Source: Paenibacillus macerans (GTDB lineage Bacteria > Bacillota > Bacilli > Paenibacillales > Paenibacillaceae). From it: a DNA stretch of 64,000 nucleotides. Shown here piece after piece: positions 34,393 through 43,472 of this stretch. The position numbers were made by a program, and so were the translations under genes. The number at the start of each line of letters is the position of its first letter. The first letter of the stretch is position 1. The stretch lies in NCBI RefSeq assembly GCF_900454495.1, contig NZ_UGSI01000001.1, positions 186,001 through 250,000 of the forward strand, in the 5' to 3' direction. The notes beneath the pieces were generated by a model that was not told where the DNA came from, did not search any database, and saw nothing but the letters and a program-made list of their open reading frames with translations.

Positions 34393-34434
34393 AAAAATGC
34401 TGCGGCTCGGAAGCAACTTGCTTCGGAGCCGCAG
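34393..34434 (-). terminator. Hairpin before pyrF, terminator-like on the minus strand
   Basis: CTGCGGCTC/GAGCCGCAG plus an inner GAAGC/GCTTC form a long stem at 34400-34434. An A-run at 34391-34397 makes it an intrinsic terminator when read on the minus strand. No minus-strand gene is nearby; on the plus strand it is only a leader hairpin of pyrF. Confidence 0.4.
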
Positions 34435-34457
34435 GCATGACAGGAGGGTAAGCGGTA

Positions 34458-35186
34458 ATGCGTTCATTTGAACAGGCGGCGGGCCGGCTGATTGTCGCCC
34501 TCGATTTTCCCGATGCGGAGCGGGCGAGAAAGCTGCTGAAGACGTTGGAAGGCATTCCTTGCTACATGAAGGTAGGGCTGCAGCTTTTTTATGCGGCCGG
34601 TCCGGATTTTATCCGGGAGTTGAAGCAAGCGGGCTATTTGGTGTTTCTGGATGTAAAAATGCATGATATCCCGAACACCGTTAAAGGCGGTGCAAACAGC
34701 GTCACCAAGCTCGGTGTGGATATGTTTAACGTTCATGCCGCTGGCGGCGTAAATATGATGAAAGCGGCCAAGGAAGGAGCGCTTGCCGCTTTGGAAAGCG
34801 GCATATCTCTGTCCATGCCGCAAATCATTGCGGTGACGCAGCTGACGAGCACAAACCGGGATATGCTCAACCGTGAAATCGGCATTCCCGGAAGCGTGGA
34901 AGCGTCCGTGGTGAATTATGCGGCTCTGGCCCGGGAAGCCGGCCTGGACGGCGTCGTCGCTTCGCCGCTGGAAGTGCCGGCGGTGAAAGAGCGGTGCGGA
35001 CAAGCGTTTCTGACCGTAACGCCGGGCATCCGGCCGGCCGGCAGCCAGGCGGACGATCAATCCCGCACTCTAACGCCGGCCGAAGCGATGTCCCAAGGGA
35101 CGGATTACATCGTCGTCGGGCGTCCGATCAGCGCGGCAGCCAGTCCCCGCGAAGCGGCGGAGAAAATTATCGAGGAGATGATGTAA
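34458..35186 (+). CDS. pyrF: Orotidine 5'-phosphate decarboxylase
   Basis: 242 residues, TIM barrel. RLIVALDFPDAERA and the catalytic FLDVKMHDIPNTVKGG (Lys/Asp network) are present, and TVTPGIRPAGSQADDQSRTLTP is the phosphate loop. It makes UMP from OMP. AGGAGGGTAAGCGGTA precedes the ATG. It ends 2 bp before pyrE. Confidence 0.95.
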   Translation: MRSFEQAAGRLIVALDFPDAERARKLLKTLEGIPCYMKVGLQLFYAAGPDFIRELKQAGYLVFLDVKMHDIPNTVKGGANSVTKLGVDMFNVHAAGGVNMMKAAKEGALAALESGISLSMPQIIAVTQLTSTNRDMLNREIGIPGSVEASVVNYAALAREAGLDGVVASPLEVPAVKERCGQAFLTVTPGIRPAGSQADDQSRTLTPAEAMSQGTDYIVVGRPISAAASPREAAEKIIEEMM

Positions 35187-35188
35187 TC

Positions 35189-35830
35189 ATGGCAAACTCA
35201 ACTGACACAGCGGCCCAAATCGCCGAAAATTTGCTGGAAATCGGAGCGGTGGCGCTTCGGCCGCACCAGCCGTTTACGTGGACCTCGGGCATCAAATCGC
35301 CGATATACTGCGACAACCGCTTGACGATGTCTTATCCGGCGATCCGCGACTTGATCGCGGAGTCGTTTGCGGCTCTGATCCGCGAAGCTTATCCCGAAGC
35401 CGGGGTCATTGCCGGAACGGCGACGGCGGGCATTCCGCACGCCGCGTTTGCGGCGCAGAAGCTGGGCCTGCCGATGGCCTATATCCGCGACAAAGCCAAG
35501 GGCCACGGCAAAGAAAATCAAATCGAAGGTTTGATTAAACCCGGTCAAAAGGTCGTCGTCATCGAAGATTTGATTTCTACCGGGGGCAGCTCGCTCAAGG
35601 CAGCCTTGGCCGTCCGGGAGGCGGGGGCCGAACCGCTCGCCGTGCTGGCGATTTTCAGCTACCAGCTGGACAAAGCGGTCAGCGCGTTTGCCGAGGCGGG
35701 CATCCCGCTTCAGACGTTGTCCAACTATTCGGCGCTGATCGACGTAGCCGTGAAGCGCGGCGACATCAAAGCCGAAGACTTGGAGCTGCTCAAATCGTGG
35801 CGTAAGGATCCGGCTTCCTTCGGGGCTTAG
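35189..35830 (+). CDS. pyrE: Orotate phosphoribosyltransferase
   Basis: 213 residues. The PRPP motif is VVVIEDLISTGGSSLKAAL. WTSGIKSPIYCDNR and the flexible loop YIRDKAKGHGKENQIEG are typical. It joins orotate to PRPP. It starts 2 bp after pyrF, so the genes are co-translated, and it is the last gene of the operon. Confidence 0.95.
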   Translation: MANSTDTAAQIAENLLEIGAVALRPHQPFTWTSGIKSPIYCDNRLTMSYPAIRDLIAESFAALIREAYPEAGVIAGTATAGIPHAAFAAQKLGLPMAYIRDKAKGHGKENQIEGLIKPGQKVVVIEDLISTGGSSLKAALAVREAGAEPLAVLAIFSYQLDKAVSAFAEAGIPLQTLSNYSALIDVAVKRGDIKAEDLELLKSWRKDPASFGA

Positions 35831-35838
35831 AAGGATGC

Positions 35839-35881
35839 AAAAAGCGAAACTTTTGCATTTTGGCAAAAGTTTCGCTTTTTT
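35839..35881 (+). terminator. Intrinsic terminator of the pyr operon
   Basis: AAAAAGCGAAACTTTTGC and its perfect complement, with a 6-nt loop and a T-run; symmetrical enough to work on both strands. Confidence 0.9.
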
Positions 35882-35941
35882 AAAAGCTCAAACCAGATAC
35901 TAGTATCAAAATCTTATAATGAGAAAAATAAGCCGAACGGC

Positions 35942-37540
35942 TTAATTAAACTTATACCCTTCGTACTTCTCCGTATTTTTCAAGCTTGTCCAAACTTCCG
36001 GAGATTCGCCGCCGATATGCCAATAGGCGAAGCCGGCGATCCCCGTACTTAAGCCCATCCGGAATTTTTCCGCCAGCGAGCGGGAATCTTCCAGCCAGAT
36101 TCGGTGCAGCAGGCCGGATTTCCGGTATTCGGCCGTATACTGGCCGGCCGTTGCATTCCATTGGATTTTTGCCCCGTATTGCTTAATCCGGCTGTTTTGC
36201 TCAGGAATGCTCAAATCCTCCGACGATACGGTTGCCCCGTTGCCATTGACGGTCCAATCCCGGGTATAGAGCGGCATCCCTAAAATTATTTGGTCTGCCG
36301 GCACTTTGGCCAGCAGTTCGCCGACCCGTTTTTGCACCCAATTTAAAGAAGCGACCGAACCGGCCGTATAACCGCTCCAATGTTCGTCATAAGCCATCAG
36401 CACAATGTAATCCGCGCTTTTGGCGAGCTTTGCGTAATCGTAAGCGTCCGACCAATCGTTGCCCAAATCGGGCGGCAAATCCACGGACAAAACGGCGGAG
36501 ACGCTGTCCAGCTCCTTGGCCAGTTTGGCGACGAACTCGGTAAAAAGCGCCTTATCGGCCGCCTGCACGTTTTCAAAGTCAAGATTGATGCCTTGCAGCC
36601 CGTATTTGCTTACATACGATTTCAAGTCCTGGATCGCGGCAGAAGACAAGGAAAATGAGGAGAGCAGCTTATGCGTCGTTTCCTGATCAAAACGGTTGCC
36701 CACCATGGCCCAAACCTGTTTTCCGCTTTTTTTGGCCCATGTCACAAGGGAAGGGTCCGTGGAATTGGATATTTTTCCGGTGTTCTCCAAAAAGTACCAT
36801 CTCGGCGCAAGCACGTTGACGCTGGACTGTTGTACGGACCTCCGGTAGTCTTCGGTTGATTGGCCGAATTGCCAGCCGATTTGTATCGCCTGCTCTCCGG
36901 TTGCGGCTATCGCTTTTGGAAACATGTCGCCCTGCAGCAATCGATCGAGAATGACGGCGGTTTCCTGGCGGGTCATCGCCCGGTTCGGATAAAACTTCCC
37001 GTCGCTGCCTTCCATCAGACCAAGTAGAGAAACGGAGCTTATGTAAGGGCGGGCCCAAAGCGCGATGCTAGCGCCATCCTTATAGCCGGAAACCGGCGCC
37101 GCCCCCGTCTTTTGCTTCAGCGCTCTGACGAGCCAGGCCGCGGCTTCCTGCCGGGTAATCGGTTGGTTCGGCTTGAAGATGCCGCCCCCCAGCCCTTCCG
37201 TAAGCCCGAGTTCGGTCGCGGCCTGAATCGTTCCGTAGTACCATGCCGAAGCGGCAACGTCGGTATAAGCCGGGAGGGCCGAGGACACGGGTTCCAGATG
37301 CAGGATGCGGGTCAGCGTGGTCATAAATTCGGCGCGGGTAATCGCCTGTGCAGGAGAAAATTCGGTTGGGGATGTACCTTTCATGGTATTATTTTCATAT
37401 AATCGCACGATCGCCTCTTTGGCGTAGCTGCCGTTTATATCGTCATAGGGCAGTTTCTCGGCGGACACCGGCAGCTGATCGACGCCGGGAGCGGTCAACA
37501 TCAGGGATGCCAACAGGAGCATGGATAATACTTTTTTCAT
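35942..37540 (-). CDS. Secreted SLH-anchored glycoside hydrolase family 18 protein
   Basis: 532 residues. The signal peptide is at about residues 1-27 (MKKVLSMLLLASLMLTAPG...VSA). Three S-layer homology domains follow at about 30-205 (DINGSYAKEAIVRLYENNTMKG, DVAASAWYYGTIQAATELGL and ALWARPYISSVSLLGLMEG). They bind pyruvylated wall polymer. A GH18 barrel runs from about 225. Its catalytic strand is LQGINLDFENV, with the glutamate near residue 322 as general acid, and VLMAYDEHWSG and GFAYWHIGGESPEVW also fit. It resembles spore-coat YaaH/YdhD-type peptidoglycan or N-acetylglucosamine hydrolases more than true chitinases. It is convergent with pyrE and divergent from the ABC operon. Actual substrate uncertain. 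Confidence 0.87.
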   Translation of the reverse strand: MKKVLSMLLLASLMLTAPGVDQLPVSAEKLPYDDINGSYAKEAIVRLYENNTMKGTSPTEFSPAQAITRAEFMTTLTRILHLEPVSSALPAYTDVAASAWYYGTIQAATELGLTEGLGGGIFKPNQPITRQEAAAWLVRALKQKTGAAPVSGYKDGASIALWARPYISSVSLLGLMEGSDGKFYPNRAMTRQETAVILDRLLQGDMFPKAIAATGEQAIQIGWQFGQSTEDYRRSVQQSSVNVLAPRWYFLENTGKISNSTDPSLVTWAKKSGKQVWAMVGNRFDQETTHKLLSSFSLSSAAIQDLKSYVSKYGLQGINLDFENVQAADKALFTEFVAKLAKELDSVSAVLSVDLPPDLGNDWSDAYDYAKLAKSADYIVLMAYDEHWSGYTAGSVASLNWVQKRVGELLAKVPADQIILGMPLYTRDWTVNGNGATVSSEDLSIPEQNSRIKQYGAKIQWNATAGQYTAEYRKSGLLHRIWLEDSRSLAEKFRMGLSTGIAGFAYWHIGGESPEVWTSLKNTEKYEGYKFN

Positions 37541-37781
37541 GAAGTAGGACTCCTTGCCTAAATTAGTAGAAATCCCCTTTATTTTAACAGACTAATAGAA
37601 TATGATCAGTGTAAAAAATATGGAAATCAAAGCCTCTAAAAAATATCAAATCGTAAAAAAAGTTGTAACTTTTTGGCATAATATTTCGTTTATAATGCTA
37701 GACGTAAAGCATTCTTAGACAAAGATATTTCGCGAGTCAGAGGGGGAGCAGCAAATTGAAAAAACGGGAGAACGATACAAG

Positions 37782-38630
37782 ATGAAGCTTTGGCTTCGCA
37801 AGAGAGGAAAAATAGGAGTTAAGCCGGAAGCGGAGACGCCTATTCCGGAGGTTAACGGGGACTTGCCGGAGCTTCCCGAGGGGACGTCCGAACCGGAGAA
37901 GCTTGAGGCTGCGGCCGCTTCAGGGATAAACGATGCACCTACGCAAGAAATGGAGAAGGGGCCGCTGCTGATGGTTAAAGACGTCCGCAGGTCTTTTCCG
38001 GTCGGCGGTGGAGAAATTCAGGTATTGAAAGGGATCAACATGGAGGTCCATCCCGGCCAGCTTGTCATGCTCAAAGGGAGGTCCGGCTCGGGGAAAACGA
38101 CGCTGCTCAACATGTTGGGCGGGCTTGATCAGCCGACGTCGGGGGAGATTTTTTTCCGCGATCAGCCTCTGCACCGGTTAAGTGACGACAAACGTACGGT
38201 GCTGCGGCGAGATCAAATCGGCTTTATCTTTCAGGCTTATGCGCTGCTGCCGCTGCTTTCCGCGTGGGAGAACGTGGAGCTGTCTTTGCGCATGGCCGGG
38301 GTGCCGACGCAGGAATGGAAACCGCGCGTTACACACTGCCTGGAACTGGTCGGACTCGGCAAACGGATGTTTCACCGGCCGTTCGAAATGTCGGGCGGTG
38401 AGCAGCAGCGGGTGGCCATCGCCAAAGCGATCGCCCATAGGCCCAAGTTGCTGCTGGCGGACGAGCCGACGGCGAATTTGGATTCGCAAATGGGCGCGCA
38501 AGTCATGACCGTTTTCAAAAACATCATACATACGGAACGAGTGACGATTTGCATGACGACACACGATCCTACAATCTTGGAGGTAGCCGACCATGTTTAC
38601 GAAATGGTGGATGGAAGATTTATCAACTAA
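37782..38630 (+). CDS. ABC transporter ATP-binding protein (MacB/LolD type), first ATPase of operon
   Basis: 282 residues. The first 55 residues are a Pro/Glu-rich extension not found in usual LolD-like ATPases. Walker A is GRSGSGKTT at about residues 105-113; the signature MSGGEQQRVAIAKAIAHRP and Walker B LLLADEPTANLD follow. This class energises exporters or mechanical MacB/FtsX-type permeases. GGGAG lies 11 bp before the ATG. It overlaps the HlyD-like gene by 38 bp. The 240 bp upstream separate it from the divergent SLH/GH18 gene and hold no clear promoter that I can defend. Confidence 0.9.
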   Translation: MKLWLRKRGKIGVKPEAETPIPEVNGDLPELPEGTSEPEKLEAAAASGINDAPTQEMEKGPLLMVKDVRRSFPVGGGEIQVLKGINMEVHPGQLVMLKGRSGSGKTTLLNMLGGLDQPTSGEIFFRDQPLHRLSDDKRTVLRRDQIGFIFQAYALLPLLSAWENVELSLRMAGVPTQEWKPRVTHCLELVGLGKRMFHRPFEMSGGEQQRVAIAKAIAHRPKLLLADEPTANLDSQMGAQVMTVFKNIIHTERVTICMTTHDPTILEVADHVYEMVDGRFIN

Positions 38631-39681
38631 AGGAAGAAAGCTTTCGCGGACGCTGGGCTTGCTGGCGATTTGCGCATCGCTCGTTGCCGCATCCGGCTGC
38701 GCCTTGCTTCCGAACGAAGACGAGGAAGAGGATATTCCCGTCATTACGCCGCCGACCATTTCGAAAAAACCGGAGTACGAAGTGAGGAAGGGACCGATCG
38801 TGATTGACGTGAGCGCGGTCGGGAAGATTATGAGCCAGCGAGAAGAGCCGCTGTTCTTTACGAAGGGCGATCTGCACATCAAAAATGTGCTGGTCAAAGC
38901 CGGGGATAAGGTGAAGCAGGGAGATCCGCTGATCGAGCTGGACGTGGAGGAACTGCAGAAGGACCTGCGCAAGAAGAAGCTGGAATTCCGCAAGCAGGAA
39001 ATACAAATGAAGGAACTTCTCCGCACGAAAGACGAGAAGGATCCGGTTGAATTCGAGGAGGCTTCGATTGTTTTTGAAGAAGCGCGGCAGGACCTTGCGG
39101 ATTTGGAGAAGACGATCGCGGACGGGACGCTCCGAGCGCCGTTTTCCGGCACGATCGTGTCCGTCTCGGCCGAAAAAGGCAAGACCATTGAAGCTTACAA
39201 AACATTGGCGGTGATTTCGGATACTTCATCACTGGTCGTGGCCGCTTCTTTTGCCAAGGAGGATCTGGAAAAAATCGCGGTCGGCATGGACGCCAAAGTC
39301 GATATTAACGCCGCCGGTGTATACAACGGCAAGGTCAAGGTGATGCCGGTCAACACCAGTTCTTCGGATAGCGATAACAACAATGGCAACCAGCCGGAAA
39401 AAGACTCGATCGACAAATACGTGATCGTACAGCTGGACAAATGGCCTAAAGGCATCGAGCGGGGCAGACCGCTCAGCGTTTCCATCGTCACCGAGCGCAA
39501 GGAAAACGCCGTGCTCATTCCGATTTCCGCCCTGCGCACGATTGGTTCGCGTACCTATGTGCAGGTCGTCGAAAAGGACGGCAGCAAACGCGAAGCCGAC
39601 GTTGAAGTTGGCCTGCAGACTTCGACCGATATTGAAATCGTTAAAGGTCTTACGCCGGGGCAGAAAGTAGTGGGTCGTTAA
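38593..39681 (+). CDS. HlyD/MacA-family periplasmic-adaptor-like lipoprotein
   Basis: 362 residues. The signal sequence ends in the lipobox ASGC (Cys36). A short barrel and lipoyl half-motif (LVKAGDKVKQGDPLIELD) are followed by a coiled-coil hairpin (about 110-175), the second lipoyl half (RAPFSGTIVSVSAEKGKTI) and a C-terminal beta-barrel. In Gram-positive MacAB-like systems such subunits dock on the FtsX-type permease. The ATG at 38593 has GGAGGT 8 bp upstream, inside the ATPase gene. Its stop shares a base with the permease start. Confidence 0.88.
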   Translation: MFTKWWMEDLSTKGRKLSRTLGLLAICASLVAASGCALLPNEDEEEDIPVITPPTISKKPEYEVRKGPIVIDVSAVGKIMSQREEPLFFTKGDLHIKNVLVKAGDKVKQGDPLIELDVEELQKDLRKKKLEFRKQEIQMKELLRTKDEKDPVEFEEASIVFEEARQDLADLEKTIADGTLRAPFSGTIVSVSAEKGKTIEAYKTLAVISDTSSLVVAASFAKEDLEKIAVGMDAKVDINAAGVYNGKVKVMPVNTSSSDSDNNNGNQPEKDSIDKYVIVQLDKWPKGIERGRPLSVSIVTERKENAVLIPISALRTIGSRTYVQVVEKDGSKREADVEVGLQTSTDIEIVKGLTPGQKVVGR

Positions 39682-42578
39682 TGGGTGTACCTTTATTGCG
39701 CTTACTGTTCCGCAAAATGTGGAACACGAAATGGCTGACGTTCAGTACGCTGCTTGGTCTTATCGTTGCTGTTTCGTTTACCGTCAGCATACCGATGTAT
39801 TCGGACGGTTCGCTGAAGCGGGTCGTTTCGAGTACGTTAAAAGGCGAAAGCGAAGGACTTCCCGCAGGTTCCCTGATCATGAGCTACCAGGCGCCGGGGG
39901 GAACGAAGACGGACATCGGCGGCTTAAAGGCCGTGGATGAATATATTGTCAACGAGGTGCCGAAGGAAATCGGTTTTCCTCATGAAACCTATGTCAATAC
40001 GCGTTCGATCCGGAGCACCGAGGTGTACCCGGTTGACCCGACCAAGGTCGATGCGAGCCGGACGCGAACGATGACGCTCTCCTCGATGAGCGGACTCCAG
40101 GATCATGTCGAGCTGTCCGGAGGCAAAATGTTTTCAGAAAAGGCCAGCGGAGATACGATCGAGGCGCTGATGCTGGAGGAGGCGATGTACCGCCAGGACC
40201 TGCACGTCGGCGACGTGATGGAGTATCCTGTAAGCGGCGGTTCGGGCATTACGCTTAAAGTAAAAATCGTCGGCGCGTTTCAGCCCAAAAACGAGAGCGA
40301 TCCGTATTGGTACCAGGGTTTTGAGGGGATGATGAACAGCTTCTACCTCCCTGACAAAGTGTTTAATGAAGATCTGCTTCAGCGCATGTCGATACCGCTT
40401 CACAATTCGAGCTGGTATTATGCCTTTGATCTTCGGGAGATTAAAACGAGCCAGCTATCGCCGCTGGCAGGTACGCTGGATCGTTTGAACATCGAACTGT
40501 ACCAGAAGCTGAAGGATGCAAAAGTCGATGTCTCTTTTGGAAGCCTGCTGAACGATTTCCGCAAGCAGAGCCTGCAGATGCAGACGCTGCTGTTTACGCT
40601 GGCGGCGCCGATGATCGCCATGGTGTTCTACTATATCGTGATGAATGCCCGCCAAGCTCTCGACAAGCAGCAAAGCGACATCGCCGTTCTGCGCAGCCGG
40701 GGAGCGTCGACTAAGCAAATCGTTTTTATTTATTTGCTGGAGAGCTTGATTCTAGGTGTCGTGGCGCTGATCCTGGGACCGCTGCTGGGCTGGTTTATGT
40801 CCAAATCGATTGGAGCGGCCGACGGGTTTTTGACGTTCGTCAACCGCAAATCGATTCCGGTCGGCTTTAATTTTGATGCGCTTGTGTTAGGGGCTTTGGC
40901 GGTTGTCATCGCGATTCTGGCGACCCTGCTGCCGGCGGTATCCTATGCCCGCGCCTCGATCGTCAAAGCGAAGCAAAAGCAGGCCCGCTCCGACCGGGCG
41001 CCCTTCTGGCAGCGCTGGTTCCTGGACATCGTGCTGATGGGGATTTCCGCTTACGGCTACTATATGTTCCAGGAACGCCAAATGCTGACGTTCCAAACCG
41101 GGTTGACCACGGATGAGCTGCAGGTTCAGCCGTTCCTGTTTTTCGTCCCGGCGCTGGCCATCTTTTCGATCGGTTTGTTCTTCTTGCGCGTGTTTCCGTG
41201 GCTGCTCAAGCTGATCGGCTGGCTCGGCAAAAAATGGCTGCCCGTGCCTTATTATTTAAGTTTGACCCAACTGTCGCGGTCATCATTGTCCTATTATCCG
41301 CTGATGATTTTGCTGGTATTGACGCTCGGGCTCGGCGTTTACAATGCATCCGCCGCCCGGACGATCGATCTGAACTCGACGGAGCGGACGCTCTACAAAT
41401 ACGGGGCGGATGTAATCATGAAGACGGTATGGGATGGAACGCCGGAAATTAAGCGTCCATCGCAGGGGTCGGGCCAAGGCGGCCAAGGGCAGGGCGGCGG
41501 TTCCGGCCAATCGGGGAATCCGGGAGCGCCGGGCGGAGGCGGCCCGGGCGGCGGACAAAACCAGAGACCGACCAAGGTGATCTATGCGTCGGAGCCGCCG
41601 TTTGAAATTTTCCGCCAGCTGGATGGCGTGGAAAATGCGGCGCGCGTCCTGCAAACGAAAGGCAATATTATCATTTCCGGCCGCTCGGCCGGGCAGGGCA
41701 ACGTGATGGGGATCGACAATGTCGATTTTGCCAAGGTTGCCTGGTTCCGGGACGATTTGTTCCCGACGCATCCGTACAATTATTTGAATTTTCTGGGCAT
41801 GAACGAAAGCGCGGCTTTGGTTCCGTCCAATCTGGCCGAGAAATACAAGCTGAAGCTGGGGGATGTATTCACTGTTTCGCTTAACGATCAGCCGGTGGAA
41901 TTCGCCGTGTACGGCATCATTCCGTATTGGCCCAGCCAATATCCGGACCAGACACCATTTGTTATCGCCAACCTCGATTATATCTACGATCAGGTTCCGC
42001 TTATTCCTTACGAGGTTTGGCTGAAGATGAAGCCGGGCGCCAAGGTGGCGCCGCTTATTCCGAAGCTGGCCGAAAAGAACATCGAATTGTATGAGGTGAG
42101 CGATGTGCGCAGCGAATTGGCGGCGCAGAGCAAGCACCCGACCCGCGGCGGGGTGTTCGGCATTTTGAGCCTTGGCTTCCTCGTTTCGGTCATCGTGTCG
42201 CTGATCGGATACGTGCTTTACTGGTTCTTTAATTTATCCGGGCGGGTCGTTCAGTTCGGGATTTTGCGGGCGATGGGCTTGTCGCGCAAGCAGCTGACCT
42301 TTATGCTGCTGACCGAGCAAATATTGACGGCGGGCTTATCGATCGTGCTCGGCATCGTCATCGGCAAAATCGCCGGCAGGCTGTACCTGCCGTTCCTGCA
42401 AACCGCCGATAACGTGACCACGCAGGTTCCGCCGTTCCGGATCGTGTTCGACTCGCAGGATACGCTGCAGCTCTACGTGGTCGTGTTGGTGATGCTGCTG
42501 CTCGGAGCCGGCCTGCTGCTGTGGCAAATCCGGCGGCTGCGCGTGCATCAAGCCGTGAAAATGGGAGAGGAGCGGTAG
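39681..42578 (+). CDS. Large FtsX/MacB-type ABC transporter permease
   Basis: 965 residues, about twice a single MacB permease. The N-terminal membrane segment (WLTFSTLLGLIVAVSFTVSI) precedes an extracytoplasmic domain. Membrane blocks at about 305-420, 450-560 and 835-955 flank a second extracytoplasmic domain, giving two FtsX-like halves. Residues about 592-632 form a striking Gly/Gln-rich linker. The last block has LSRKQLTFMLLTEQILTAGLSIVLGIVIG, typical of FtsX. Start ATG overlaps the HlyD stop. Probably exports a compound or moves a lipid or lipoprotein; the substrate is unknown. Confidence 0.86.
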   Translation: MGVPLLRLLFRKMWNTKWLTFSTLLGLIVAVSFTVSIPMYSDGSLKRVVSSTLKGESEGLPAGSLIMSYQAPGGTKTDIGGLKAVDEYIVNEVPKEIGFPHETYVNTRSIRSTEVYPVDPTKVDASRTRTMTLSSMSGLQDHVELSGGKMFSEKASGDTIEALMLEEAMYRQDLHVGDVMEYPVSGGSGITLKVKIVGAFQPKNESDPYWYQGFEGMMNSFYLPDKVFNEDLLQRMSIPLHNSSWYYAFDLREIKTSQLSPLAGTLDRLNIELYQKLKDAKVDVSFGSLLNDFRKQSLQMQTLLFTLAAPMIAMVFYYIVMNARQALDKQQSDIAVLRSRGASTKQIVFIYLLESLILGVVALILGPLLGWFMSKSIGAADGFLTFVNRKSIPVGFNFDALVLGALAVVIAILATLLPAVSYARASIVKAKQKQARSDRAPFWQRWFLDIVLMGISAYGYYMFQERQMLTFQTGLTTDELQVQPFLFFVPALAIFSIGLFFLRVFPWLLKLIGWLGKKWLPVPYYLSLTQLSRSSLSYYPLMILLVLTLGLGVYNASAARTIDLNSTERTLYKYGADVIMKTVWDGTPEIKRPSQGSGQGGQGQGGGSGQSGNPGAPGGGGPGGGQNQRPTKVIYASEPPFEIFRQLDGVENAARVLQTKGNIIISGRSAGQGNVMGIDNVDFAKVAWFRDDLFPTHPYNYLNFLGMNESAALVPSNLAEKYKLKLGDVFTVSLNDQPVEFAVYGIIPYWPSQYPDQTPFVIANLDYIYDQVPLIPYEVWLKMKPGAKVAPLIPKLAEKNIELYEVSDVRSELAAQSKHPTRGGVFGILSLGFLVSVIVSLIGYVLYWFFNLSGRVVQFGILRAMGLSRKQLTFMLLTEQILTAGLSIVLGIVIGKIAGRLYLPFLQTADNVTTQVPPFRIVFDSQDTLQLYVVVLVMLLLGAGLLLWQIRRLRVHQAVKMGEER

Positions 42579-42581
42579 CCG

Positions 42582-43472
42582 ATGATACACTGCGAAGGAT
42601 TGGTCAAAATTTTCAAGTCCGAGGACATCGAAGTCGTAGCGCTTCAGGGTCTTAATCTAACCGTGGAGCAAGGCGAAATGATGGCCATAATCGGGAACAG
42701 CGGCAGCGGCAAATCAACCCTGCTGAACATTCTGGGCGGCCTTGACCGGCCTTCGGCCGGCCAGGTGTCCGTCGGCGGCTGGGATCTGCTGAAGATTCGC
42801 GACGATCAACTGGTGGAATATAAGCGCAGCACGGTAGGTTTCGTATGGCAAAACAACGCGCGCAACCTATTGCCTTATTTAACGGCCCTGGAGAACGTCG
42901 AGATGCCGATGCTGCTGACCGGCAAGCTGGACCGCAATTATGCCAAGGAACTGCTGGAGCGGGTTGGACTCAAGCACCGGATGCACAACAAGCTCCACCA
43001 GCTATCCGGCGGGGAGCAGCAGCGGGTGGCGATCGCCATTTCGCTTTCGAACCGTCCGAAACTGCTGCTTGCCGACGAACCGACCGGATCGGTCGATACG
43101 GCGACATCCGATCAAATCATGCAGATTTTTCGCCAGGTCAACCGGGATATCGGCATCACGGTCGTCATCGTTACGCATGATTTGACGCTGGCGGGCAAAG
43201 TGGACCGCGTCGTGGCGATCCGCGACGGTTTGACGAGCACCGAGTTTGTGAAGCGGAATCCTAACCTTGATCTGGCCGCAGCGGAGGGCTTGGGCGGAGG
43301 ACTGCAGGAGGTACACGAAGCGTTTGTGGTGGTCGACCGCGTCGGTCGTCTTCAGGTGCCGAAAGAATATCTGGAAGCCGTCGGTATCGGCGGGCGGGCC
43401 AGCATGGAGTTTGACGGAGAAAAAATCATTATCACGGCGCCAAAAGCCTTAGAGGGGGATGGGGTAAAATGA
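42582..43472 (+). CDS. ABC transporter ATP-binding protein with AbrB-like C-terminal segment
   Basis: 296 residues. Walker A GNSGSGKS is at 38-45, the signature LSGGEQQRVAIA at 141-152 and Walker B LLLADEPTGSVD at 161-172. An alanine/glycine linker follows. Residues 249-287, VVVDRVGRLQVPKEYLEAVGIGG..., then MEFDGEKIIITAP, resemble one swapped-hairpin AbrB/SpoVT/MazE unit (GRlqvPkeylealGI pattern). This addition is not usual for LolD-type ATPases. It starts 3 bp after the permease and overlaps the solute-binding gene by 4 bp (ATGA). Confidence 0.88.
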   Translation: MIHCEGLVKIFKSEDIEVVALQGLNLTVEQGEMMAIIGNSGSGKSTLLNILGGLDRPSAGQVSVGGWDLLKIRDDQLVEYKRSTVGFVWQNNARNLLPYLTALENVEMPMLLTGKLDRNYAKELLERVGLKHRMHNKLHQLSGGEQQRVAIAISLSNRPKLLLADEPTGSVDTATSDQIMQIFRQVNRDIGITVVIVTHDLTLAGKVDRVVAIRDGLTSTEFVKRNPNLDLAAAEGLGGGLQEVHEAFVVVDRVGRLQVPKEYLEAVGIGGRASMEFDGEKIIITAPKALEGDGVK

